A stretch of DNA of 64,000 nt from Enterococcus_C asini_A (lineage in GTDB: Bacteria; Bacillota; Bacilli; Lactobacillales; Enterococcaceae), in NCBI RefSeq assembly GCF_031928785.1, contig NZ_JARQAL010000006.1; one strand, written 5' to 3'. Below, piece by piece: positions 24,145 through 32,641 of the stretch (within the stretch, counting starts at the first letter, position 1; the number at the start of each line of letters is the position of its first letter). The translations under genes and the position numbers were made by a program. The notes beneath the pieces were generated by a model that did not search any database, was not told the DNA's origin, and saw only the letters and a program-made list of their open reading frames with translations.

Positions 24145-26582
24145 TAAATCCGCCCTCCCGTCACAAGGCTTTCCCGATTGTCCAATGTATACATTTTTTC
24201 TCGCAAGTCAGGACTTTTCACGACTTCGCCCCAAGTATCTTTCTGACCTTTGGCTTCCATGGCAAAACGCAGTGTTTCCCACAGATCTTTCCGTTTATTT
24301 TCATCTAACAAGACGGTTTTCACATTGTCAAAGCCCATGCGTGCAAGCCATGGGGCAGTCCGTTCCCCGTAAATACCGGTTTCCCGATAGTATTGCAAGA
24401 AAGCACCGCACATATCCACCACTTCGGCTTCGGTTTCTACCGTGGTCAACAATTGGGCTTCCACTAATTCAGTACCGCCATTGCCGCCAATGTAAATTTG
24501 AAAGCCATTTTCCACACCGATAATGCCGAAGTCTTTCACCGCTGATTCCACACAACTTCTAGGACAACCTGAAACACCCACTTTAAATTTATGAGGCGTG
24601 TCAATGTATTCAAAGGTTTCTTCCAGTTTCACTCCTAAGCCCATGGTATCTTGAGTGCCGAAACGACAGAAACTCTTACCCACACAGGTTTTTACGGAAC
24701 GGAAAACTTTTCCGTAGGCTTGGGCGGCCACCATGTCTAACTCTTCCCAAATCGCCGGCAAATCTTGTTTTTTGACACCGTAAAGGCCAATCCGTTGAGA
24801 ACCGGTGACTTTCACTAGAGGCACTTGATACTTATCTGCCACTTTGGCAATTTGTAGCAATTGTTGGGGATTGGTTTGCCCGCCCCGCATCCGGGGAATC
24901 ACTGAGAAAGTGCCGTCTTTTTGAATATTGGCGTGCATCCGTTCATTAACCACTCGAGAAGTCCGTTCGTCTTCGTGTTCTGCTGGCCATGCTACATTTA
25001 AATAATAGTTAACTGCGGGCCGACATTTTGGACAGCCTTCAGGGTTGCGCCAATTTAAGGCTTCAAAGACTTCCTTAGTCGAGGTTAAGTGTTTGGCATA
25101 AATCTGGGTCACCACTTGATCCCGGTTCAAATCCGTACAGCCACACATTCCCGTAGCTGCCGTTACGCTATCCCCCAGTTCCGCTTCTAAAAGCAGCTGA
25201 ATATCTCCTTTACACTTGCCACAAGAAGTTCCGGCTTTTGTCACTTTGCCCACTTCTGCCACGCTGGTTAAGCCTTTTTCGCGAATGGCTCGCAAAATTT
25301 CTCCTTTTGAAACCCCGTTACAGCCACAGACGGTTTCTTCATCAGCCCATTCCAACACGTCGCCACCGGCCGCGCCATCACAGCCCGGTGCCGTCAAGAC
25401 GGAAATACTTTGTAAGTCTTCAATGGTCGCGCCTTTTTTCATCATGTTGTAATAGCGACTGCCTTCTTCTGTGTCCCCATATAACACAATGCCGACAATT
25501 TTATTGTCTTGTAAGAAGATTTTCTTGTATTTGCGGCTGGCACTATCAAAGGCCTCAATGGTATCTAAGCCTGCTGTTTGGGTCACATTGCCGGCAGAAT
25601 ACAAATCGGCACCGGAAACTTTTAACGAAGTAAAAGTGGTGGAGCCTTGATAAGGTTTAATGTCGGCTTGATGGGTCAAATTATCCGCCAAGATTTTTCC
25701 TTGTTCAAAAAGAGGTGCCACTAAGCCGTAGCATTTGCCTTGATGTTCCACACATTCGCCAACACCGTAAATACCAGGCACATTGGTTTCCATATAATCA
25801 TTCACTACAATGCCTCGGTTTACTTCAATGCCGCTGTCTTTAACTAGCTCTGTTGCTGGCCGAATCCCAATGGACATCACCACTAAATCCGTATCCAACG
25901 TGCTGTCGTCACTGAATTTCAAGCCAGTAACTCGGGTTTCCCCTAAGATTTCTTTAGTGGCGTGTTGCATTAAGAAATGCAAGCCTTGGTCTTCTAGTTC
26001 TTGTTGCAATAGTTTGCCGGCGGTTTCGTCTAGCTGGGTTTCCATTAACCAATCAGCCAAATGGACCACAGTCACTTCCATACCTTGGTCTTGCAAGCCT
26101 TTTGCCGCTTCCAAACCTAAAAGTCCGCCGCCGATCACCACGGCTTTTTTGTATTGGCTTGCGGCATTGACTAATTCTGCTGTGTCGTCAATGGTCCGAA
26201 ATGCCACTACACCTTCTAAATCAGCTCCCGGAACGGGCAACATAAAGGGATTGGACCCCATGGCTAAAATTAATTTGTCATAGCCGATTGTTTGACCTGA
26301 GGCCGTAGTAATGGTTTTACTTGCCACATCCAATTTTTGGGCAGGATCATGGTTGATTAATTCGATATTGTTTTCTGTGTACCAGTCTAAAGGATTGGTG
26401 ATAATTTCTTCCACGGTCATCTTTTTTTGCAAAATATTGGACAACATAATTCGGTTATAGTTAGGATATTCTTCTTTGCCGATAATGGTCACTTGATAGC
26501 GATCCGGGTCCCGCGCGATAACTTCTTCCACGGTCCGCACTCCGGCCATACCGTTGCCGATGACAACTAAACGTTCTTTCAT
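24144..26582 (-). CDS. nirB: NADH-dependent nitrite reductase large subunit NirB
   Basis: An 812-residue flavo-iron-sulfur-siroheme enzyme that reduces nitrite to ammonium in the cytoplasm with NADH. The domains are in order: an FAD/NAD module (VVIGNGMAGVRTVEE at the N-terminus, VVIGGGLLGLEAAKG near 150, YGVGECVEHQG near 275), two BFD-type [2Fe-2S] domains (CGCNGVSKGEI...CGKC; CGCTDL...CPKC), and the ferredoxin-like/siroheme domain with TCVGKSFCRFGTQD and VSGCPRSCVE, whose four cysteines hold the 4Fe-4S-siroheme. The ATG (26582) follows GAGGTGA by 6 bases; a GTG nine bases upstream overlaps that SD. Siroheme synthesis genes are not in the window. Confidence 0.95.
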   Translation of the reverse strand: MKERLVVIGNGMAGVRTVEEVIARDPDRYQVTIIGKEEYPNYNRIMLSNILQKKMTVEEIITNPLDWYTENNIELINHDPAQKLDVASKTITTASGQTIGYDKLILAMGSNPFMLPVPGADLEGVVAFRTIDDTAELVNAASQYKKAVVIGGGLLGLEAAKGLQDQGMEVTVVHLADWLMETQLDETAGKLLQQELEDQGLHFLMQHATKEILGETRVTGLKFSDDSTLDTDLVVMSIGIRPATELVKDSGIEVNRGIVVNDYMETNVPGIYGVGECVEHQGKCYGLVAPLFEQGKILADNLTHQADIKPYQGSTTFTSLKVSGADLYSAGNVTQTAGLDTIEAFDSASRKYKKIFLQDNKIVGIVLYGDTEEGSRYYNMMKKGATIEDLQSISVLTAPGCDGAAGGDVLEWADEETVCGCNGVSKGEILRAIREKGLTSVAEVGKVTKAGTSCGKCKGDIQLLLEAELGDSVTAATGMCGCTDLNRDQVVTQIYAKHLTSTKEVFEALNWRNPEGCPKCRPAVNYYLNVAWPAEHEDERTSRVVNERMHANIQKDGTFSVIPRMRGGQTNPQQLLQIAKVADKYQVPLVKVTGSQRIGLYGVKKQDLPAIWEELDMVAAQAYGKVFRSVKTCVGKSFCRFGTQDTMGLGVKLEETFEYIDTPHKFKVGVSGCPRSCVESAVKDFGIIGVENGFQIYIGGNGGTELVEAQLLTTVETEAEVVDMCGAFLQYYRETGIYGERTAPWLARMGFDNVKTVLLDENKRKDLWETLRFAMEAKGQKDTWGEVVKSPDLREKMYTLDNRESLVTGGRI

Positions 26583-26622
26583 ATCTTTCACCTCATAGGA
26601 TTTTTGCTACAGTGATTACCAA

Positions 26623-26664
26623 AAGTGGTTTGAAAACTATCGTTGAAAACTTCCAGAACCACTT
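26623..26664 (-). other. Hairpin in the nirB leader
   Basis: AAGTGGTT (26623-26630) and AACCACTT (26657-26664) are perfectly complementary around a 26-base loop in the nirB 5' region. No T run follows, so it is not a terminator. It may be an mRNA stability or binding element. Confidence 0.4.
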
Positions 26665-26706
26665 GTTACCTTATTCACAATAACCAAAAATCTACGAAAA
26701 ACCTAT

Positions 26707-26720
26707 TAGGGGATTCCCTA
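26707..26720 (-). promoter_or_regulatory. NreC binding site upstream of nirB
   Basis: TAGGGGATTCCCTA matches exactly the palindrome TAGGG-N4-CCCTA described for staphylococcal NreC at nitrate/nitrite reductase promoters. It lies ~125 bases before nirB and adjacent to the nreABC genes. Confidence 0.8.
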
Positions 26721-26738
26721 GTATTGTGAAGAAACTAA

Positions 26739-26753
26739 CGAGAATCGTTCTCG
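26739..26753 (-). promoter_or_regulatory. Perfect 6-3-6 inverted repeat near the nirB promoter (Fur-like)
   Basis: CGAGAATCGTTCTCG is perfectly symmetric and keeps ten of the fourteen fixed positions of the Fur box TGATAATNATTATCA. It lies 18 bases upstream of the NreC site. Iron control of an iron-rich enzyme would make sense, but the regulator is not proven. Confidence 0.4.
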
Positions 26754-26820
26754 ATTAGCAAAGAAAACGGTATCCAGCCTCGTGTCCCCCTTCTTTTCGA
26801 ACCGAAGAATCCTAAGACCA

Positions 26821-26862
26821 CAAAAAAAAAGCAACTTCCATTCCCAACATGGAAAGTTGCTT
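26821..26862 (-). terminator. Terminator after nreABC
   Basis: AGCAACTTTCCAT and ATGGAAGTTGCT form a hairpin with a following T9 on the minus strand, just past the nreC stop. Confidence 0.9.
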
Positions 26863-26874
26863 GTCTTTTCATCT

Positions 26875-27507
26875 TTAAAAGTCCACCAAATGATGCTTCA
26901 AACTATAAGACACCAAGTCTGCATAGTTGTGAAGTTTAAGCTTTTTGTGAATATTGGCTTTGTGGACTTCCACGGTTTTCACGGAGATAAATAATTTTTC
27001 GGCAATTTTTTTATTGTTATAACCTAGTGCAATCAGTGGCAGGATTTCTTTTTCCCGCTTAGACAAGCTCTCGTATAAAGAATCCCCACTTGAAGTTACT
27101 AGACTGCGCAATTGTTCTTCTTGGTAGCCGGCAAAGAAACGTTCCCCTTGAGATACTTTGCGAATTCCTGCCAATAGCGTTTCTTCATGGGCACTTTTTA
27201 AAACAAAACCGTCTGCTCCGGCGGCCAAAGCTTCCCTAACATAGGTTTCATCGTCGTGCATGGTTAAGACGATGATTTTGATCTCCGGGTGAACTTCTTT
27301 TAAGCGCCGAGTCGTCTGGAGGCCATTTTCTCCAGGAGGCATGGAAATATCCATAAGCAAAATATCCACCGGCAGCTGTTCTGCCTTGAGAAAAACTTCA
27401 TTGCCGTCTGCTGCATCCCCCACCACTTCCATATCCGGCTGCGCATTGAGCATAAACGCCAGCGCATTGCGAATCATGGCGTGATCATCCGCAATTAAAA
27501 GCTTCAT
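26875..27507 (-). CDS. nreC: NreC response regulator (oxygen/nitrate control)
   Basis: A 210-residue NarL/LuxR-type regulator. The receiver domain has the acidic pair DDH (7-9) and the phosphorylatable Asp at ~53 in LLMDISMPPG. The LuxR HTH lies at ~145-200 (LSKREKEILPLIALGYNNKKIA...ISVKTVEVHKANIHKKL). The ATG has AAAGGAGG before it, one base after the nreB stop. In staphylococci, phosphorylated NreC activates nitrate and nitrite reductase genes in the absence of oxygen. The exact TAGGG-N4-CCCTA site ahead of nirB fits that role. Confidence 0.92.
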   Translation of the reverse strand: MKLLIADDHAMIRNALAFMLNAQPDMEVVGDAADGNEVFLKAEQLPVDILLMDISMPPGENGLQTTRRLKEVHPEIKIIVLTMHDDETYVREALAAGADGFVLKSAHEETLLAGIRKVSQGERFFAGYQEEQLRSLVTSSGDSLYESLSKREKEILPLIALGYNNKKIAEKLFISVKTVEVHKANIHKKLKLHNYADLVSYSLKHHLVDF

Positions 27508-27508
27508 C

Positions 27509-28522
27509 TCAAATCCCTCCTTTGAGTTGTGCTTCTTTATCCTGGTCATAATCCACTCGCAGTAAAATCTCTGTGCCACTACCAAGACTGGTGTGAATGG
27601 ACAGACTTCCTCCTAGAGCGACAATTCGTTCTTTCATATTCACCAAGCCAAACCCTTGCTCCTTTTCCCCTAGAACAAAACCCGCCCCCTCATCTTGAAT
27701 GGTAACGGCTAAGTACTCACGCTGATAATCCAAGGCCACCTTTACTTGGTTGACACCAGCGTACTTCAAAGCATTGGCTACCGCTTCTTGGACAACCCGG
27801 TAAATGGCAATTCGTTGGGCTTCAGACAATGGATTGGGACTGCCATTTTGTTCCAATTTCACCTCAAAGCCGGTCATTTCTTCCGTTCGTTGGGCAAATT
27901 GAACCAAGGCCGGTTGTAAGCCAAACTCATCTAAAGTCATGGGCCGCAACTCGCCGGCTAATTCCTTGACCTCTTGTAAAATCTCCGCAAAATGACGATC
28001 GATTTTTTGCATCTGCTCTTTTTGCTGGTCTTGAGGCATCCATTTAAGCCCCCGGGTTTCCAACATTAAACTATAAATACTTTGGGCGATACCATCGTGG
28101 AGATCTTGGGCAATTTGTTTTCGTTCTTTTTCCCGCGCATCATTGAGATAGTCAAATAGGGAATGTTGACGATTGCCCACCTCATTTGTCTTTTGCGGGA
28201 CAATTTGCAGTAACTGCTGGGTGCCGGCCGCTTGGGAATGCAAACTCCCCCAAAAATCATACAAATCGCCTTGCTTATCTTTTAACACAAAAGGAAAGCC
28301 CTTGGAGTCTACTTCCCCCACTGGACATTCCAAACAAACCACCTTGGTACTATGAAGCAAGCAGCCTTTTCCCCGGGCAATTTCTAGCACTTTGGCAAGG
28401 GTCAATTGATAGTGACTCTCCAAGATGGAAGCGGCCTTTGTCTTTACCAAAACCTGATCTTGTTCATCTAAGAGCCACGCTGCTTCTTGAATTACCGCAA
28501 ATAATTCGCCAGATAAATTCAC
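27509..28522 (-). CDS. nreB: NreB oxygen-sensing histidine kinase
   Basis: A 337-residue cytoplasmic kinase with no membrane segment. The N-terminal PAS-like sensor (1-120) holds Cys54, Cys63 and Cys66; the HisKA_3 domain has the phospho-acceptor in QDLHDGIAQS (~144-150); the HATPase part has the N-box VVQEAVANALKYA and the G box FGLVNMKERI. Staphylococcal NreB binds an oxygen-labile 4Fe-4S cluster through four cysteines in a CxxC-CxxC layout. Here only three remain (CLLH, then CLEC), with His57 at the fourth position. It overlaps nreA by 4 bases and is one base from nreC. Confidence 0.9.
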   Translation of the reverse strand: MNLSGELFAVIQEAAWLLDEQDQVLVKTKAASILESHYQLTLAKVLEIARGKGCLLHSTKVVCLECPVGEVDSKGFPFVLKDKQGDLYDFWGSLHSQAAGTQQLLQIVPQKTNEVGNRQHSLFDYLNDAREKERKQIAQDLHDGIAQSIYSLMLETRGLKWMPQDQQKEQMQKIDRHFAEILQEVKELAGELRPMTLDEFGLQPALVQFAQRTEEMTGFEVKLEQNGSPNPLSEAQRIAIYRVVQEAVANALKYAGVNQVKVALDYQREYLAVTIQDEGAGFVLGEKEQGFGLVNMKERIVALGGSLSIHTSLGSGTEILLRVDYDQDKEAQLKGGI

Positions 28523-28998
28523 CCTTCTCCCTCCTTTATCGCTAGCAAGTTTGCCACTTCAGCTGCAGCTTTTGTCAATTGAGCAACTTCTTCTGGGGAG
28601 AAATCCCGCGCCTTTTGATAGCCAATCATCAAAACTCCTATGACTTCTGGGCCAACACTTGCCCTAGCTATGGGAGTCAAAACGGGTACCGCCAAGACTG
28701 AATCTAATTTTTCCGTGCGGGAAATGGGATAAGCGGCTAACTTTTCCGGCTGGGCTTGCAAGTTTTTTTCACTTTGGGGACGGGCGGTTTGCCAGACCAG
28801 ACCAGCAATGCCCCGGCCTACTCGCAATTTAATTTTTTCATGGGCCAAATCCGCCGGGCCTTGGGTATAGCGCCAACGAATTTCTTTTACTTCATCAAAA
28901 GGCGCAGTATTGACGGCCACCCCAATAAAATCACAACTCCATAATTTTTTTTCTTTTTTTAACCATGATTTTATATCAGCCAAAAAAAAGACTCCCAT
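28519..28998 (-). CDS. nreA: NreA nitrate-sensor GAF protein
   Basis: A ~159-residue (or ~154-residue) single GAF-domain protein. In Staphylococcus carnosus, NreA binds nitrate and modulates the kinase NreB. The fold is recognisable from VAVNTAPFDEVKEIRWRYTQG, then GRGIAGLVWQT, and LDSVLAVPVLTP with IGVLMIGY. The ATG at 28998 directly abuts AGGAG, which is too close for an SD. A TTG five codons later (28983), with GGGAG eight bases before it, is the more likely start. It is the first gene of nreABC, in the same order as in staphylococci. Confidence 0.85.
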   Translation of the reverse strand: MGVFFLADIKSWLKKEKKLWSCDFIGVAVNTAPFDEVKEIRWRYTQGPADLAHEKIKLRVGRGIAGLVWQTARPQSEKNLQAQPEKLAAYPISRTEKLDSVLAVPVLTPIARASVGPEVIGVLMIGYQKARDFSPEEVAQLTKAAAEVANLLAIKEGEG

Positions 28999-29008
28999 CT
29001 CCTAAAAT

Positions 29009-29026
29009 TTGTGCAAAATCACACAA
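29009..29026 (-). promoter_or_regulatory. Rex-like inverted repeat upstream of nreA
   Basis: On the minus strand TTGTGTGATTTTGCACAA keeps TTGTG and CACAA at the exact 18-base spacing of the redox repressor Rex (TTGTGAA-N4-TTCACAA), but the inner two bases of each arm differ. Confidence 0.35.
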
Positions 29027-29053
29027 TATGGTTGCAAAATCCCCAACTCATCA

Positions 29054-29065
29054 CTATTATAATAG
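29054..29065. promoter_or_regulatory. Palindromic -10 region between nreA and the YjeM-like gene
   Basis: CTATTATAATAG is a perfect palindrome that contains TATAAT on both strands (29058-29063 plus; 29056-29061 minus), so one site may give -10 elements to both divergent transcripts. No strong -35 is seen on either side. Confidence 0.4.
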
Positions 29066-29158
29066 CAGAAATCAGTGGAAGAACGAAACCAGAGGGTAGG
29101 CTCTTTTCTTCAAATCATTTGACAAGCCTGCCACTCTCAAAAAATAAGGAGCCCGCTT

Positions 29159-30652
29159 ATGTCGCAAAAAAAACATGTGTCACTGCCGCAACTCGTCTTA
29201 ATTATCACCACTACGGTCTATTCTTTTTCCAGTATGTCCACCGCTTTTTACATGATGGGCATCAAAGCCTTGCCTTGGTTTTTAATCGCCGGTGGTTGTT
29301 ACTTCATCCCCTATGCGCTAATCGTCGCCCAATACACCCGAAAATACGGCAACCGTTCTGGCACCGTATACGACTGGCTAAAAGACGCCCTCTCTCCAAA
29401 AGCAGCTTTTGTCACCGCTTTTTTGTGGTATTGCAGCTACTTTACTTGGATGGTCAGCCTCTTTATGAAATTGGTAATTCCCTTGTCCATTCTCCTCTTT
29501 GGTCGTGACATCACCGCAGAAGCTTCTTGGTTTGGCATTTCCACGCCTTGGCTGGTGGCAGGCTTTGCCATTTGCGCCGTGGCCTTATTAACTTGGTTGA
29601 TCAACCGCGGCTTTGGCACGATTTTGCGCTTTTTGAAAGTCTCCAGTTTAGCCATGGTGGGACTCTTGCTGTTGTCTGCGGTGAGCAATTTCACATTAGT
29701 CTTCGCCCACCCCACAGAAGTCTGGGCAAATATCCAGCAAGGCCTCCACGCTCCCAGCTTTTTTGAAGGCACAGGAGATCAGTTTTTCAGCCAACTGCCT
29801 TTCTTTATTTTTGCCATTACCGCTTTTGGTGGTTTGGATACAGTAGCGTCTTTATCTGACCGGACAAAAGACAGCCGCCGCCAGTTTCCAAAAGGCTTGA
29901 TTTACAGTGGCGTAATTATTTTAGCCATTTACATCGGCGGGATTATTCTTTGGAGTGGTGCCAACGATTTAGGAACGCTGCGCCAAACCGATCAAATGCA
30001 CTTGGGTAATTTAATGTACGGCTTAATGGGCTCTCTGGCAGGATCACTTAGTAAAACATTAGGACTTAGTGTGGCAGCCAGTGGCGTGGTTTATCAAATC
30101 TATATCCGCTACACCGCTTTTGTGCTCTTTACAGCTTATCTGGGTCTCTTGTCTTCCATTAGCTTCGGGCCTTTAAAAAGTTTGATTCAAGGAACACCCA
30201 AAAACCTCTGGCCCAAACAATTGACCAAACTGAACAATCAAGAGATGCCCTTTAAAGCCTTGCACTTACAAGCTGGAGTGATCATCTTAGTGATTTTAGC
30301 CGTAACGCTTAATACTCATGTGGCCGGCGAATTATTCAACCAATTGACCTATATGACCAATGTGGCGCGGGCTATGCCTTACTTTGTCGTCGCCGCAAGC
30401 TTTCCATTTTTCCTGAAAAAACGCATTGTAGCCGACCAAGAACTCTTTGTTAGCAATCGAAAGCTTAGTAATTTTCTATCCATGAGCGTTTGTGCTTGTA
30501 TCATCTTTGCCATCGCTTTTCAAATTTGGGAACCTTTCTCTTTGGGACATTACAGCGATGCTTTGACTTTAATTATCGGGCCAATTGTCTTTAGCACAAT
30601 CGCCGCCCTCTTGTATCGCCGGGGGGATGTTGCGGGGATGAGAGTGGAATAG
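29159..30652 (+). CDS. APC-superfamily amino acid permease (YjeM/GadC-like)
   Basis: A 497-residue, twelve-helix amino-acid/polyamine antiporter. The N-terminus (LVLIITTTVYSFSSMSTAFYMMG), the ITAFGGLDTVASLSDRTKDS region in helix 6 and the overall length resemble E. coli YjeM and the glutamate/GABA exchanger subgroup. The substrate is not known. No decarboxylase gene sits beside it, so an acid-resistance exchange pair is not supported. SD TAAGGAG precedes the ATG. It is divergent from nreABC and ends at a strong terminator. Confidence 0.8.
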   Translation: MSQKKHVSLPQLVLIITTTVYSFSSMSTAFYMMGIKALPWFLIAGGCYFIPYALIVAQYTRKYGNRSGTVYDWLKDALSPKAAFVTAFLWYCSYFTWMVSLFMKLVIPLSILLFGRDITAEASWFGISTPWLVAGFAICAVALLTWLINRGFGTILRFLKVSSLAMVGLLLLSAVSNFTLVFAHPTEVWANIQQGLHAPSFFEGTGDQFFSQLPFFIFAITAFGGLDTVASLSDRTKDSRRQFPKGLIYSGVIILAIYIGGIILWSGANDLGTLRQTDQMHLGNLMYGLMGSLAGSLSKTLGLSVAASGVVYQIYIRYTAFVLFTAYLGLLSSISFGPLKSLIQGTPKNLWPKQLTKLNNQEMPFKALHLQAGVIILVILAVTLNTHVAGELFNQLTYMTNVARAMPYFVVAASFPFFLKKRIVADQELFVSNRKLSNFLSMSVCACIIFAIAFQIWEPFSLGHYSDALTLIIGPIVFSTIAALLYRRGDVAGMRVE

Positions 30653-30675
30653 TCTTTATACATTGGGCATTCAAT

Positions 30676-30726
30676 AAAAAAGACAAGTATTTTCTAAGGA
30701 ATACCTAGAAGATACTTGTCTTTTTA
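30676..30726 (+). terminator. Terminator of the YjeM-like gene
   Basis: A perfect 14-bp stem (AAAAAGACAAGTAT and complement) is followed by T5. Confidence 0.88.
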
Positions 30727-30833
30727 AGTAAGAAGAAATTATTTAAGCACCTCATTTTCAAATCCGAAGAAAGACAGATCAGGGATGAAGTGACGCTTTT
30801 CTTTTAAAAGGATAATATTACTAATACAGCTAC

Positions 30834-30880
30834 AAAAAAGCACCTGACAGCTTCACTTCACTGTCAGGTGCTGAATTTTT
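30834..30880 (-). terminator. Terminator of the siderophore ABC operon
   Basis: A perfect 12-bp stem (AGCACCTGACAG / CTGTCAGGTGCT) with T6 on the minus strand lies ~30 bases past the last gene. Confidence 0.9.
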
Positions 30881-30907
30881 TTCTAAACTAACGATAAAAC
30901 ATAAAAC

Positions 30908-31861
30908 CTATTCCACGGCCTGTGCTACATCCTCTATCATCGCTTCCACAGATTCTAGTCCGCCGCCGGAAAGGTACCACACATCTGGTTGTAAGGAAAT
31001 CACCTTACCATTTTTGCCTGCATTGGTTTCTTTGACCAATTCATTTTCTGCTACTTGATTTTTGCTATCGTCGCCACCGATTGCTTTGGTGCGGTCGATG
31101 ACAAAGAGCACATCTGGATTTTTTTCCAAGACGTATTCATAAGAAACGCTTTGGCCGTGGGTAGAGGCTTCGATTTGTTCATCGGCTTTGGCAAAGCCAA
31201 AAGTATCATGGATGATCCCAAAGCGAGAACCAGCTCCAAAAGCGGAAAGTTGGCCTTCGTTGACCAAAACCACCAGTGCTTTTCCAGCATCCGCTGCCTT
31301 GGTTTTCAAATCAGCAATTTGCGTTTCCAGATCAGCAATCTGGTCTTGGGCTTTTTTTTCCTTACCAAAAATTGTTGCCAATGTATTGATATTTTCTTTG
31401 GTGGATTCCCAAGGCTTAGCGCCGTCCACCGCCAAATACAAGGTAGGGGCAATGGCACTTAGCTCTTCTTTAAAATCACTTTGGCGACCGGAAATCACAA
31501 TCAAATCCGGTTGCAATTCATTGATTTTTTCCAAGTCTGGTTCTTTAATGCCCCCAGCGTTTTCCACATCACTGTAGCTAGCTAAGTATTCCGGCAAGTT
31601 TTCTGTGGGAGCGCCGATGACCGCATCCCCCACACCTAAAGCATCTAGAGTGTCCAGCGAGCCATTGTCAAAGACCACCACTTTTTTAGGCTTTGTGGGC
31701 ACTTTTACCTCAGTACCTTCACTGTCTTTGACTGTCACAGTGGCATTTTCACTGCTGCTAGTATTGCTAGTACCACTGTCCTTTGTAGCGCTACCTGCGC
31801 TCCCACAGGCGCTTAAAGTCAACGCCACTACCGCTAAAACTGTATATAAAACTTTCTTCAT
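30908..31861 (-). CDS. Siderophore-binding lipoprotein (YclQ/FatB-like)
   Basis: A 317-residue class III substrate-binding protein. It has a lipoprotein signal peptide with lipobox LSAC (Cys ~20) and a Ser/Thr-rich linker, then two lobes joined by a long helix (QIADLETQIADLKTK). The motifs VVVFDNGSLDTLDALG, PDLIVISGRQSDF and KNPDVLFVIDRT are those of Bacillus YclQ, which binds petrobactin and related catecholates; the exact ligand here is inferred. The second ATG is chosen, as AGGAGG is 6 bases before it. It is the last gene of a four-gene operon in the yclNOPQ order. Confidence 0.88.
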   Translation of the reverse strand: MKKVLYTVLAVVALTLSACGSAGSATKDSGTSNTSSSENATVTVKDSEGTEVKVPTKPKKVVVFDNGSLDTLDALGVGDAVIGAPTENLPEYLASYSDVENAGGIKEPDLEKINELQPDLIVISGRQSDFKEELSAIAPTLYLAVDGAKPWESTKENINTLATIFGKEKKAQDQIADLETQIADLKTKAADAGKALVVLVNEGQLSAFGAGSRFGIIHDTFGFAKADEQIEASTHGQSVSYEYVLEKNPDVLFVIDRTKAIGGDDSKNQVAENELVKETNAGKNGKVISLQPDVWYLSGGGLESVEAMIEDVAQAVE

Positions 31862-31882
31862 CATCTTCCTCCTGCATGTTTT

Positions 31883-32641
31883 TTAACTAAAATACATGCA
31901 AAATCGTTTTCCTTCGATTTCGCAAATTTTAATTTCCATATTATATAACCGATTCAACACCGAGCTTTGGATAATTTCTTCTGTGGGGCCTTGGGCAAAG
32001 AGCTTGCCTGCTTTCATGGCCACCACTTCATCTGCATAACTGGCCGCAAAATTAATATCATGTAAGACGATTAAGACCGTCTTGCCATAATCATCTACTA
32101 AGCTGCGCAATGTTTGCATCATTTGGACTGCAAAATTCATATCTAAGTTATTTAATGGTTCATCTAGCAAGATATAATCCGTATCTTGAGCCAAAATCAT
32201 AGCGATATAGGCTCGTTGCAACTGTCCTCCAGAAAGAGTATCAATGGGCTGTTCCGCTAACTCTTCTAGCCCTAGAGCCAAGATGGCTTCCCGTACTTTG
32301 CTATTATCTTTTTCCGTCAAGCGTCCCTTTGAATAGGGGAAACGTCCAAAATTAATCAATTCTTGCACCGTAATATTCAAAGAAACGCCGTTGGATTGTT
32401 TCAAAATCGCGAGCTTTTTGGCTAATTCATTGGACTTCCAAGCTTTGACCTCACTGCCATCGAGGTAAATCTCCCCTCGATCTTTATCAATCAAGCGACT
32501 GGCAATGGATAACAATGTGCTTTTGCCAGCGCCATTGGGGCCGATAAAGGCGGTTAGTTTTTTAGGGGCAATGGCTAAGTCAACGTCTTGTACCACGGTT
32601 TTTTTGCCGTAGCGCTTACTGACATCTTTGATTTCCATCAT
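31883..32641 (-). CDS. Iron-siderophore ABC transporter ATPase (YclP-like)
   Basis: A 252-residue FepC/YclP-type ATPase. Walker A GPNGAGKST (about residue 36), the Q-loop near LKQSN, signature LSGGQLQRAYIA, Walker B DYILLDEPLNNLD and the switch histidine in VLHDINFA are all intact. It energises import through the two permeases. It overlaps the upstream permease gene by 4 bases and is 22 bases from the binding protein gene. Confidence 0.93.
   Translation of the reverse strand: MMEIKDVSKRYGKKTVVQDVDLAIAPKKLTAFIGPNGAGKSTLLSIASRLIDKDRGEIYLDGSEVKAWKSNELAKKLAILKQSNGVSLNITVQELINFGRFPYSKGRLTEKDNSKVREAILALGLEELAEQPIDTLSGGQLQRAYIAMILAQDTDYILLDEPLNNLDMNFAVQMMQTLRSLVDDYGKTVLIVLHDINFAASYADEVVAMKAGKLFAQGPTEEIIQSSVLNRLYNMEIKICEIEGKRFCMYFS

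Noticed and set aside
24077..25633. Several plus-strand frames within nirB
   Set aside because: They are antisense shadows of a long conserved gene, without start signals.
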